Shown: positions 23,829-31,266 of the stretch, piece by piece
Position numbering within the stretch: position 1 is the stretch's first letter
How the letters are laid out: each line of letters begins with the position of its first letter
Assembly: GCA_003139775.1 (NCBI GenBank)
Contig: PLGI01000011.1
Coordinates: forward strand, 6,161 to 38,582
From: Syntrophaceae bacterium
GTDB taxonomy: Bacteria > Desulfobacterota > Syntrophia > Syntrophales > Smithellaceae
DNA: 32,422 nt
Direction of reading: 5' to 3'
Notes under the pieces: model-generated
What the model saw: only the letters and a program-made list of their open reading frames with translations
Told to the model about the DNA's origin: nothing
The model's database searches: none
Translations under genes and position numbers: made by a program

Positions 23829-24881
23829 ATGACGACAGAAAAGGAAATAGAAAAACAAAAAAGAGAAAAACTCAAAAAAGAAAAGCCTCTGGTGTTTGAG
23901 AAAGTCATAAAAATCGAGGAACGATTTAAACAAGGCATACCGACTCCGATTATAGATATTGCTTATAGTTATGCCTGCAATCTTAAATGTCAGCATTGCA
24001 CAGCTTCGAGATTTAAAAAAGAAGGGCGAAAACTTACGCCGCAGGACTTGCTGAATATCAGCAGCCAGGCGCATGCGCTTGGTCTATGCCAGTTTTGTAT
24101 TTCTGGCGGTGAACCATTGATTTTAAAAGATATTGACGAGGTCATTATAGCGCTTCAGCCGAACAAGTTTCACTTAACCATGAGCACCAACGGGCACTTT
24201 ATGACACTGGAAAAGGCCAGACATTTAAAAGAACTGGGACTTGACAAGATAAAAATAAGCCTCGATGATTTTGATGAAAAAAAACATGACAGCAATCGCA
24301 ATAGTGAAGGCGCGTACCGGAAAGCGATTGATGCCATGATGAACGCCAAGGAAGCGGGACTAAGCGTGGTAATTCAAACTGTTGTGACAAGGCAGAATTG
24401 CCAGACTGACCGCTTGATTCAAATGGCTGAGTTTGCCAAAGAATACGACTTTACCATAGATGTTCTGATAGCGAGGTGTACGGGTGAATGGGAAGGAAAA
24501 CATGAGATGTTAATCAACGAAGATGACGCGGATTTTTTGCGCCGGGCACATAATAAATATCCTGTCTTGCATCGCGATACCTTTCCCTCCTACGGCATGG
24601 ATAAGGGATGCGGCTGCGTGAACGCATGTCTGCATATAACTCAGTATGGTGACGTTCTGCCCTGCGTTTATGTTCATATTGGAATCGGCAACATTTTTGA
24701 AGAAAGCCTGAAGAATATTATTGAAAGAGGTATGAATATAAAGCATTTTAAGAATTACAATCCCAAATGTTTGTCCGGAGAAGACAGAAACTTTATCGAA
24801 AATTACATGACTAAATTTTACGGCAAACCATTGCCTGTTCCCTATACGGAAGTGTTTGCCAAAGATGATTTCTGCGATTAA
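23829..24881 (+). CDS. Radical SAM protein with SPASM-like C-terminus
   Basis: 350 residues. The radical SAM cluster motif CNLKCQHC (CxxxCxxC) is near residue 46, followed by the SAM-binding GGEPL near 95 and the TNG strand near 120. The C-terminal part has a cysteine-rich segment GCGCVNACLHITQYGDVLPC that resembles a SPASM auxiliary Fe-S site, and a lone later cysteine. A lysine-rich helix of about 35 residues starts the protein. Such enzymes do radical chemistry such as epimerisation, dehydrogenation or carbon-carbon bond changes. Being between an FkbM methyltransferase and a lipid-sugar transferase, it probably modifies the glycan or its carrier. The substrate cannot be read. Confidence 0.88.
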   Translation: MTTEKEIEKQKREKLKKEKPLVFEKVIKIEERFKQGIPTPIIDIAYSYACNLKCQHCTASRFKKEGRKLTPQDLLNISSQAHALGLCQFCISGGEPLILKDIDEVIIALQPNKFHLTMSTNGHFMTLEKARHLKELGLDKIKISLDDFDEKKHDSNRNSEGAYRKAIDAMMNAKEAGLSVVIQTVVTRQNCQTDRLIQMAEFAKEYDFTIDVLIARCTGEWEGKHEMLINEDDADFLRRAHNKYPVLHRDTFPSYGMDKGCGCVNACLHITQYGDVLPCVYVHIGIGNIFEESLKNIIERGMNIKHFKNYNPKCLSGEDRNFIENYMTKFYGKPLPVPYTEVFAKDDFCD

Positions 24882-24909
24882 ATTTAATCTTTCATAAGGA
24901 TGACAATAA

Positions 24910-25845
24910 ATGCAAAAGATTATCAGTATCGTCACACCCTGTTTCAATGAAGAAGAAAATGTAATGGAAGTTTATCAGCAGGTAAAAGATATCTTCGCGC
25001 AAATCGCCGGTTACCGCTATGAACACATTTTTATTGATAATGCCTCGACGGATAAAACTGTTCAAATATTAAGGGAAATCGCGAAAAATGATTTTAATAT
25101 TAAGGTGATTATTAATTCCAGAAATTTTGGGGCGGCAAGGTCTCCCTATCATGCACTTTTACAATCCAGAGGCGATGCGACAATCGTTGTTATGGCGGAT
25201 CTTCAAGATCCCCCGCCCATAATAAAAAATTTGGTTAAAAAATGGGAAGAGGGTTATAAGCTTGTGCTTGCTGTAAAAGAAAAAAGTGAAGAGTCATCTA
25301 TTATGTTCGCAATCAGGCAACTCTATTATAACACCTATAATAAATTATCAAATATTCAAATAGTCACTAATTATTGTGGCTTCGGCCTTTATGACAAGGC
25401 AATAATTGATATATTAAGAAAATTGGATGATCCTTATCCTGATTTGCGAAGCCTTCTCGGTGAAATAGGTTTTGAAAGGGCAATTCTCACGTATGTTCAG
25501 CCAAAAAGAAAAAGAGGGAAAACAAAAAATAATTTTTATAATTTGTATGATCAGGCGATGCTGGGCATTACCAGGGATTCAATAATTCCTTTGCGGCTTG
25601 CCAGTTTTATAGGCTTTTTTGTTGCCGCTTTAAATCTATTGGTGGCTGCGGGGTATTTTATATATAAAATTATCTACTGGGATAATTTCCAGTTGGGTAT
25701 TGCTCCGCTAGTAATCGGTATCTTTTTCTTCGGCGGTGTGCAATTGTTTTTTTTGGGTATTATCGGGGAATACATTGGAGCAATTTTTACTCAGGTAAAA
25801 AAACGGCCATTGGTTATCGAAAAAGAACGAATTAATTTTGATTAA
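24910..25845 (+). CDS. ArnC/GtrB-like polyprenyl-phosphate glycosyltransferase
   Basis: 311-residue GT2 enzyme. The nucleotide-binding region has IVTPCFNEEENV and IFIDNASTDKT. The metal region is VVMADLQDPP near residue 95. RKRGKTKNNFYNLYDQA near 200 is the usual membrane-interface segment. Two C-terminal membrane helices lie near residues 230-255 and 265-292. The family transfers a sugar from a nucleotide donor to undecaprenyl phosphate on the cytoplasmic face. AAGGA precedes ATG. The GtrA-like gene follows, making a GtrB-GtrA pair in which GtrA is thought to flip the lipid-linked sugar. No third serotype-specific GtrC-like protein follows. It probably exports one of the unusual sugars made upstream. 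Confidence 0.9.
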   Translation: MQKIISIVTPCFNEEENVMEVYQQVKDIFAQIAGYRYEHIFIDNASTDKTVQILREIAKNDFNIKVIINSRNFGAARSPYHALLQSRGDATIVVMADLQDPPPIIKNLVKKWEEGYKLVLAVKEKSEESSIMFAIRQLYYNTYNKLSNIQIVTNYCGFGLYDKAIIDILRKLDDPYPDLRSLLGEIGFERAILTYVQPKRKRGKTKNNFYNLYDQAMLGITRDSIIPLRLASFIGFFVAALNLLVAAGYFIYKIIYWDNFQLGIAPLVIGIFFFGGVQLFFLGIIGEYIGAIFTQVKKRPLVIEKERINFD

Positions 25846-25863
25846 TTTTAATGGAGCAAATCT

Positions 25864-26298
25864 TTGAGAATATCATGGGAACATCTATGGCTGAAGCATC
25901 AAATAAAAATTCGATTTTTCGTCATTGGTGTTTGGAACACAATCTTCGGTTACTTAGTTTACATCAGTCTTGATTACCTATTCACGTTCGTTTTTCAAAA
26001 ACGCTATTTAGCCTACATGACGGCTGCCGTTCTTGCAAATATCATAGCCACGATCAGCGCGTTTCTCCTTCACAAACATATCACCTTTAAATCAACTGTG
26101 AGGGGAAAAGGCGTTATCATTGAATTTTTTAAATTTTATTCTATGTATACAGTAACAAACATTCTCGGCTTTGCGTTACTTCCCTTTTTTGTCGAAGTTC
26201 TGAAGATAGACCCCAAAATCGCCGGCGCTTTGTTAATCCCTATCGTCGCGATCATCAGTTATTTCGGACACTCCAGGTTTTCATTTATAAAACGATGA
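25864..26298 (+). CDS. GtrA-family membrane protein
   Basis: 144 residues with four predicted membrane segments, near residues 17-39, 50-70, 84-108 and 115-137. The family signatures are RFFVIGVWNTIFGYLVY at the start, then FLLHKHITFKS after the second helix, and SYFGHSRFSFIK at the end. GtrA-like proteins are proposed flippases for polyprenyl-phosphate-linked sugars. The start is TTG at 25864, about 7 nt after a GGAGC stretch; no in-frame ATG precedes it. It is the last gene of the rightward sugar operon. Downstream, an AT-rich stretch with weak complementarity (TTTATTTTA, TAATAAAAC) could help termination but is not convincing. Confidence 0.88.
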   Translation: MRISWEHLWLKHQIKIRFFVIGVWNTIFGYLVYISLDYLFTFVFQKRYLAYMTAAVLANIIATISAFLLHKHITFKSTVRGKGVIIEFFKFYSMYTVTNILGFALLPFFVEVLKIDPKIAGALLIPIVAIISYFGHSRFSFIKR

Positions 26299-26489
26299 AC
26301 CGTCGGTATATCTTACATCTTTATTTTATTTTTAATAAAACAAAGACTTTAACATTCTGATGATACGGTCATAATTATATTGACCTTACTTTGTAATTTG
26401 GGTATTAACCCCAATGTGATTTATCAACAAAATAAATAATGTTACTCCGTAAAATAAATGTAAAGGATTTGAAAAGGAGATTCATAAAA

Positions 26490-26705
26490 ATGAGCATAGA
26501 AATAAAAGCACCCATGACCGGAAAAATCGTCAGTATCGTTGTTAATTTGGGCGACAAGGTCAATGCTGAAGACGAAGTCATCATCATGGACGCCATGAAA
26601 ATGGAAATTCCCATATATGCGCCCGCCGAGGGAACGGTGAAAGAAATAAATGTCAAAGAAGGCGACTCCGTAAAAACGGATCAAGTTCTGATGACCCTTG
26701 ATTAA
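26490..26705 (+). CDS. Small biotinyl carrier protein
   Basis: 71 residues from ATG at 26490, which is preceded by AAGGAG at a spacing of about 10 nt. The track ORF starts 17 codons earlier without such a site. The whole protein is one biotinyl/lipoyl domain. The biotin-attachment motif AMKM sits near residue 34, followed by APAEGTVKEINVKEGDSV and the QVLMTLD end. It would carry carboxyl groups for a biotin-dependent carboxylase or decarboxylase. No such subunit is in the window, so it is an orphan carrier. Lipoyl attachment is less likely because methionines flank the lysine on both sides. Confidence 0.9.
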   Translation: MSIEIKAPMTGKIVSIVVNLGDKVNAEDEVIIMDAMKMEIPIYAPAEGTVKEINVKEGDSVKTDQVLMTLD

Positions 26706-26892
26706 AAAAGTGGAGCCCCCTCCGGCAGGAGCCGGATGCTCCCTACAATAATGAGACCCAAGCTTCAGAAACGAAGTGCATTGAAGTTTGCAGGTCGAAT
26801 TATCCCACAAAGCAGAGGATAACGCGACCTCCCGCGAGTTACGGCGCATTCCTCCCACGGCTGGAGTTGGGGGATTCCAAGTTGCGGGATAG
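26704..26892 (+). repeat. Composite repeat: family 2 with main-family copy G inside
   Basis: Begins AAAAGTGGAGCCCCCTCC with a hairpin (TCCGGC-AGGA-GCCGGA, closed by GGAGC and GCTCC), then ACAATAATGAGACCC. The 32-nt hairpin follows at 26759-26790 (arms CAAGCTTCA and TGAAGTTTG, one G-T wobble), then GGTCGAATTATCCC, AGAGGATAACGCGACC, and an end CGGCTGGAGTTGGGGGATTCC followed by a GCGGGATAG edge. The left and right ends match copies J and K, and the middle matches copy H. No gene is visible between 26706 and 26990. Confidence 0.75.
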
Positions 26893-26990
26893 ATACTCCT
26901 TCGGCGGCAGTGGACTTTGTAATAATTAGATAGGATGAATAGATCAACCATCAAAAAGCAATATTTTACCAATACAACAAGGATTGAACC

Positions 26991-28451
26991 ATGAAAGGTT
27001 TATTTGCGCACAAACCGCTGCATCTTATCATGCAGGATCCTGAGGTCGAGCAACATAAGCTGAAACGGGTCCTGGGACCATGGGGTCTTATAAGCCTTGG
27101 TATAGGCGTTATTATCGGCGCAGGAATTTTTGTATTGTCCGGCCAGGCTGCGGCAAATTACGCCGGCCCGGCAATCGTGCTTTCGTTCATCCTTTCGGCA
27201 ATCGGATGCGCGCTGGCAGGCCTCTGCTACGCAGAGTTCGCATCAATGATCCCGATTTCCGGCAGCGCCTACACATATGCCTATGCGACACTGGGAGAAT
27301 TTATTGCGTGGATCATCGGTTGGGACCTTGTGCTTGAATACCTTTTCGGCGCATCAACGGTCGCGGTTGGCTGGTCAGGATATGTGGTCAGTTTTCTAAA
27401 AGATTTTAATATCAATATTCCGGCTGTTTTCAGCCAGGCGCCACTGTCCTATTCCGTCACAGGCGGCTGGCATGCAACCGGCGCAATCTTGAATTGTCCG
27501 GCCATTTTTATCGTCGGACTCATGACCACACTTCTGGTCATCGGCATCCGCGAATCGACAAGGGTCAACAATGTCATCGTGATTATCAAGCTGATCGTCA
27601 TTGTTCTCTTTGTCGGCGTCGGCGTATTTTTTATCAAGTTAGCCAACTGGTCGCCCTTTCTACCCGACAATACCGGTCAGTTCGGGTCATTCGGCTGGAG
27701 CGGTGTTGTGCGCGGCGCAGGCGTGATCTTTTTTGCTTACATCGGTTTTGACGCGGTTTCAACCGCGGCGCAGGAAGCGCGCAACCCTCAGCGTGACATG
27801 CCGATCGGCATTCTGGGTTCGCTCGCCATCTGCACAATCATTTTTATCCTCATGACCGGTGTGCTAACCGGCATCATGAAGTATACGAACCTGTCTGTAC
27901 CTGATCCCATTGCGGTTGCCGTCAATGCCGCAGGCCCGGGCATTGCGTGGCTCCGGCCATTCATCAAATTAGGTGCCATTGCCGGCTTGAGTTCTGTGGT
28001 ACTCGTTCTGCTCATGGCTCAGCCGCGTGTTTTCTTTTCCATGGCGCGCGACGGTTTACTGCCGGCAGCGTTTGCCCGCGTGCATCCGCGTTTCAAGACA
28101 CCGTACATACCGACAATTCTCACCGGGTGTGTTGCGGTAATGGTGTCAGGTATCTTTCCCATCAATATCCTCGGCGAACTGGTTTCCATAGGCACGCTAT
28201 TGGCATTTGTCATCGTGTGCATCGGAGTGCTCGTGCTGCGCTACCGCCATCCGGAAATCCCGCGCGTGTTCCGCACGCCATGGGTCCCGTTCGTCCCCAT
28301 AGCCGGCGCCCTAGTGACCCTGCTCCAAATGGTGTTTTTACCGCTTGACACTTGGATACGCCTCTTTGTCTGGATGGCGATAGGCATCGTCATTTACTTC
28401 TTCTACAGCCGCAAACACAGCAGACTGAGGATTTTATCGCTGGAAGAGTGA
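26991..28451 (+). CDS. APC-family amino acid permease
   Basis: 486-residue inner-membrane transporter with about 12 hydrophobic helices. Its start, RVLGPWGLISLGIGVIIGAGIFV, matches the helix-1 substrate and ion site GxGxxxGAGIFV of the amino acid-polyamine-cation superfamily. Further landmarks are YAEFASMIPISGSAYTYAY and GFDAVSTAAQEARNPQRDMP near residues 250-270, both typical of the cationic amino acid transporter branch. An AAGGA site precedes ATG by 7 nt. The gene is monocistronic, ends before a bidirectional terminator, and is visibly richer in G+C at third positions than the sugar operon. The transported amino acid cannot be told from sequence. Confidence 0.92.
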   Translation: MKGLFAHKPLHLIMQDPEVEQHKLKRVLGPWGLISLGIGVIIGAGIFVLSGQAAANYAGPAIVLSFILSAIGCALAGLCYAEFASMIPISGSAYTYAYATLGEFIAWIIGWDLVLEYLFGASTVAVGWSGYVVSFLKDFNINIPAVFSQAPLSYSVTGGWHATGAILNCPAIFIVGLMTTLLVIGIRESTRVNNVIVIIKLIVIVLFVGVGVFFIKLANWSPFLPDNTGQFGSFGWSGVVRGAGVIFFAYIGFDAVSTAAQEARNPQRDMPIGILGSLAICTIIFILMTGVLTGIMKYTNLSVPDPIAVAVNAAGPGIAWLRPFIKLGAIAGLSSVVLVLLMAQPRVFFSMARDGLLPAAFARVHPRFKTPYIPTILTGCVAVMVSGIFPINILGELVSIGTLLAFVIVCIGVLVLRYRHPEIPRVFRTPWVPFVPIAGALVTLLQMVFLPLDTWIRLFVWMAIGIVIYFFYSRKHSRLRILSLEE

Positions 28452-28461
28452 TCTTGGCAAT

Positions 28462-28498
28462 AAAAAGGGGTTAACAATTTTCTTGTTAACCCCTTTTT
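28462..28498. terminator. Bidirectional rho-independent terminator
   Basis: A perfect 16-bp stem (AAAAAGGGGTTAACAA with TTGTTAACCCCTTTTT) encloses a 5-nt TTTTC loop, with A and T tracts at both sides. It lies 10 nt after the permease stop and 6 nt beyond the 3' end of the minus-strand tRNA cluster, so it can end both transcripts. Confidence 0.9.
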
Positions 28499-28504
28499 GG
28501 ATTT

Positions 28505-28580
28505 TGGTGAGCCCTGTCGGAATCGAACCGACAACCTAATGATTAAGAGTCATTTGCTCTGCCAGTTGAGCTAAGGGCCC
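28505..28580 (-). tRNA. tRNA-Lys (CTT)
   Basis: Complete cloverleaf on the minus strand: GGGCCCT pairs with AGGGCTC, the D-arm is GCTC/GAGC, the anticodon stem AATGA/TCATT has loop CTCTTAA (anticodon CTT), and the T-arm GTCGG/CCGAC has TTCGATT. The encoded CCA is present. Last gene of the tRNA cluster. Confidence 0.95.
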
Positions 28581-28627
28581 ACACACGGAACTTTTAAAAA
28601 AACATCCCTTTCTATTTATACTTTTTC

Positions 28628-28704
28628 TGGTACGCCCGGTAGGATTCGAACCTACGACCAACAGATTCGAAGTCTGCGACTCTATCCAGCTGAGCTACGG
28701 GCGC
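28628..28704 (-). tRNA. tRNA-Arg (TCG)
   Basis: Minus-strand cloverleaf starting GCGCCCGTAGCTCAGCTGG, with anticodon loop CTTCGAA (anticodon TCG), T-arm GTAGG/CCTAC and encoded CCA. Confidence 0.95.
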
Positions 28705-28718
28705 ACAATTTACGTATA

Positions 28719-28795
28719 TGGGGTGAGTGAAGGGATTTGAACCCTCGGCCTCCGGGGCCACAACCCGGCACTCTAACCAGCTGAGCTACACCCAC
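28719..28795 (-). tRNA. tRNA-His (GTG)
   Basis: Minus-strand cloverleaf with acceptor GTGGGTG/CACTCAC, anticodon stem CCGGG/CCCGG and loop TTGTGGC (anticodon GTG), and CCA encoded. An extra G precedes the acceptor stem opposite C73, as required for histidine tRNA identity. Confidence 0.95.
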
Positions 28796-28881
28796 CATTT
28801 ATGCCAATTCGCTTTCTTTGGCTAACTTTGTTGGCATCGTCATCGCCGCGCTATCCTTTGAAAGCAAATGGCATTACACCT

Positions 28882-28958
28882 TGGTGCGCCTGGAGGGATT
28901 CGAACTCTCGGCCCACGGATTAGAAGTCCGTTGCTCTATCCAACTGAGCTACAGGCGC
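28882..28958 (-). tRNA. tRNA-Arg (TCT)
   Basis: Minus-strand cloverleaf starting GCGCCTGTAGCTCAGTTGG, with anticodon loop CTTCTAA (anticodon TCT, reading AGA) and encoded CCA. First gene of the cluster in transcription order. The stretch 28959-29119 upstream holds no gene, only the short repeat fragment F. Confidence 0.95.
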
Positions 28959-29075
28959 ATTTTTTAACCATGTGCCAAAAAGATTTAGCGTCTTATCGTC
29001 TCCGCCTTCTTTTGTCAAGACCTAATGCTGATGAAATTGTAAACAATCTTAAACTTGCACATACTAGATGACCAT

Positions 29076-29105
29076 ATCACGGGTATGAAACCCCAAAGCA
29101 AGCAC
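29076..29105 (-). repeat. Palindromic mosaic element, copy F (terminal fragment)
   Basis: On the minus strand GCTTGCTTTGGGGTTTCATA leads into CCCGTGATAT. This is the same terminal segment as in copy B, where it reads GCTTGCTTTGGGGTTTATAC followed by CTGTGATT. Only the end of the element is present, just past the 3' end of the secreted-protein gene. Confidence 0.65.
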
Positions 29106-29119
29106 TGAAAAGTCATCTA

Positions 29120-30982
29120 TTACTTAACATAACCGGCAATACCTTCAAACCGGTATCTTTTTTTATTAATCTTTCCTCCCTGGAGATCTGTTGAATAAAA
29201 ATAATGTTCCGTTTTCGAATTATACCACCTGTAAAGCTCTCTGGTATTTGTCAATCTGGATGTCGCGATGTTGCCTATCGAACCTTCAAATATGTATCCC
29301 TGAAGATTCTTGCCGCCGCCCGTTATATTATAATGGTAAAAGTGATCTTTTTTTTGCGGACTATACCAACGATAGAAACTGGTCGTCCCCGGAGTTTCCG
29401 GCTTAAAAAGCCGAAAAGCAATGCCTTCCTTTACGTAATGATTTTGACTTAATCTCTTTGTTTCTGATTGAGGATTGGCCGTAAACAAATAATCAGTTCC
29501 ATTGTAATACCTGTAAATATCAATAACCTTAACTGTATTATCGGGAACTATTTCCGCGAAGACTTCGACAATTCCCTCACCGCCATTGGTATCAAATACA
29601 ATATAATCCGCATAACAACCTGGCGTCATTTGTCCCGTATTTAAGGTAACTCTAAGATAATTGGTTTGACTGGTTGTCGCGCCGGAATTAGGCACAATGT
29701 TTATACTGCCGGCAGGAAGATAAAAAATGTTTTCTCCTAATATTTTTACGCCTTCAAATACCAAACGGCTATCCTTACTGATAATAGTAAGAACATGGGG
29801 TCCGTCAGTAAGTCCTTCCGCAACCAGTAATTCCCCTTTTTTTTCTTTCAGGTCGGCAAACAATTCACTATCATCAATTATAGTTTTATCAAGATATGCG
29901 GTTAAATTGACTTCGTCAGGATAAGTCAATAAATACAGAATTATTCCTTTTCCGCGAAAGTTAATTTTAATAAAGTTCTCCCCTTCCGCGCCCGAAGGAT
30001 AACCATTACTTTCCGTCCAGTTGCCCGTTAATTCCACGGTTTCTTTCAAATATTTGGGCACGGTATAAACTCCGTTTCCCCGCGCATCTTCATTGACAAA
30101 CGATATATATCTACCTTTTTTAAAATTGGCCGGTTCCTCTTTAATTTCATGTTTTTGCGCCGCCACCGACCATGTCAACATTTCTTTACCACTGTTGGTC
30201 ACCATTATCTTTTTGGAAACAGTTTTCTCCGGTAAAATACTGCCCATATCCAATCTTAAAGGATTCAAATTGATCAAAGGAGATTTTCGAGTATAAACTA
30301 TTATAAACGTGACAAAGATTGTTCTTGACCCGCCTTCAAAGTTAATTTTAATTGCTTCTTTATGAGTACCTGCCGGAAATTCCTTATGGCAGATAAGCTT
30401 TTCACTACCAGCTTCTAGTGTCATCTCTACATTGTGAATTGCAATTTTAGAGCTACTGTCATTTAATAATGATTTAACGGGCAGTAACCGAATTTCAACA
30501 CGCAAAGAATCAGTGTTGTTTTCTAACACGCCCGATAACTTCTGTTCTTCTAATTTCTTCCACCCTTCCGGTCCATCTGTCGACCAATCAATGTTGCCTG
30601 AACCCATATTCTTTAATGTAAATATTCCTTCACCGGATTTGTCGGCATTGATTTTTCCTACATTAATCTCCCTCGGCGTTATTGTCAGCACCGGCCATAA
30701 ATGCTCCCCATCCTTGTTTACAGTGCTTTGAACTTTTTGCTTAATAATTTTATTTTGTTCTGGATTTATATTATTTTGAGCGACAGTTATAAATGGATAA
30801 ACAATCAGCGCGAAAATAATCACGGGTATGAATTTTAAAACAAGCTTTGGAAACAATTCCGCAGCAAACTGCAATGTATTAAACCCTCCGCTTCGCGGGA
30901 TTGTTCGACTTACAAATTTCAATGCACTTCGTTTTTGAAATTTGAGTCTCACAGTAAAGATAAAATTATTCTTTATCTTCAA
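29120..30982 (-). CDS. Secreted DUF5648-like protein with repeat inserted in its signal peptide
   Basis: 620 residues. TTG start with GAGG 8 nt upstream. The N-terminus MKIKNNFIFTV is separated from the hydrophobic export core IIFALIVYPFITVAQ by 43 codons of repeat sequence. The mature part has two immunoglobulin-like sections of the 'equal-to-zero at the ground state' kind (ITPREINVGKINADKSG, about 100-240; LRLDMGSILPEKTVSKK, about 245-290). A middle beta-rich part follows. The C-terminal 130 residues contain three related WY-rich blocks (YRYYNGTDYLFT, FYRWYSPQKKDHFY, LYRWYNSKTEHYFY), as in DUF5648 domains. Probably exported and surface-bound; function unknown. With the insert removed at its GTGA repeats, a normal signal peptide is restored. 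Confidence 0.78.
   Translation of the reverse strand: MKIKNNFIFTVRLKFQKRSALKFVSRTIPRSGGFNTLQFAAELFPKLVLKFIPVIIFALIVYPFITVAQNNINPEQNKIIKQKVQSTVNKDGEHLWPVLTITPREINVGKINADKSGEGIFTLKNMGSGNIDWSTDGPEGWKKLEEQKLSGVLENNTDSLRVEIRLLPVKSLLNDSSSKIAIHNVEMTLEAGSEKLICHKEFPAGTHKEAIKINFEGGSRTIFVTFIIVYTRKSPLINLNPLRLDMGSILPEKTVSKKIMVTNSGKEMLTWSVAAQKHEIKEEPANFKKGRYISFVNEDARGNGVYTVPKYLKETVELTGNWTESNGYPSGAEGENFIKINFRGKGIILYLLTYPDEVNLTAYLDKTIIDDSELFADLKEKKGELLVAEGLTDGPHVLTIISKDSRLVFEGVKILGENIFYLPAGSINIVPNSGATTSQTNYLRVTLNTGQMTPGCYADYIVFDTNGGEGIVEVFAEIVPDNTVKVIDIYRYYNGTDYLFTANPQSETKRLSQNHYVKEGIAFRLFKPETPGTTSFYRWYSPQKKDHFYHYNITGGGKNLQGYIFEGSIGNIATSRLTNTRELYRWYNSKTEHYFYSTDLQGGKINKKRYRFEGIAGYVK
30820..30952 (-). repeat. 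Palindromic mosaic element, copy D, inside a coding region
   Basis: On the minus strand it runs from GTGAGACTC through the 32-nt hairpin (30913-30944, arms CAAATTTCA and TGAAATTTG, perfect), the CCGCGAAGCGGAGGG linker and a CCGCAGCAAACTGC-like segment to CCCGTGA. GTGA occurs at both edges, 129 bp apart. The insert has no stop codon in the gene's frame and adds 43 codons. Confidence 0.82.
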
Positions 30983-31007
30983 TATAAATACCTCTTTTTA
31001 AAAAATA

Positions 31008-31088
31008 ATCACGGGTATTAAACCTCCGCTTCGCGGGATTGTTCAACTTACCAATCCGTTACGCTGCGCTTTCGGAATTGGAGTTTCA
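31008..31088 (-). repeat. Palindromic mosaic element, copy E (single unit)
   Basis: On the minus strand TGAAACTCC is followed by a hairpin with arms CCAATTCC and GGATTGG (one base short), then GTAAGTTGAACAATCCC, CGAAGCGGAGG and the terminal ATACCCGTGAT. It is the shortest complete copy, about 81 bp, lying just upstream of the secreted-protein gene. The remaining 31089-31266 stretch holds only a possible TTGACA box at 31166 with no convincing -10. Confidence 0.78.
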
Positions 31089-31266
31089 TAATAATGAATC
31101 GTTTATTTCTAACTCAAAGATTAAATTTAAGCAACTAGTTTGAGTTATCGGCTCATTCAAAATACTTGACATATCCGGTAAACAAGATGTAGCTTTCATC
31201 CAATTTTTAGTGAAGAACACATCCACCAAGGCGGAGTTTGCTGATTGAGCTCCTGATCAAACAATT

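Noticed and set aside
26300-26345. Terminator after the GtrA-like gene
   Set aside because: Only weak A/T complementarity exists, without a stable stem.
27947-28348. 133-residue plus-strand ORF and other shadows in the permease gene
   Set aside because: The membrane-protein frame is clear; GC-rich codons create long alternative frames.
28868-29071. 67-residue ORF on the plus strand (MALHLGAPGGIRTLGPRIRS...)
   Set aside because: It is the antisense of the tRNA-Arg(TCT) gene plus flank; this type of ORF is a known false call over tRNA genes.
31166-31195. Promoter of dprA starting with TTGACA
   Set aside because: The -35 box is perfect, but no acceptable -10 lies at 16-18 nt, so it is not listed as a promoter.
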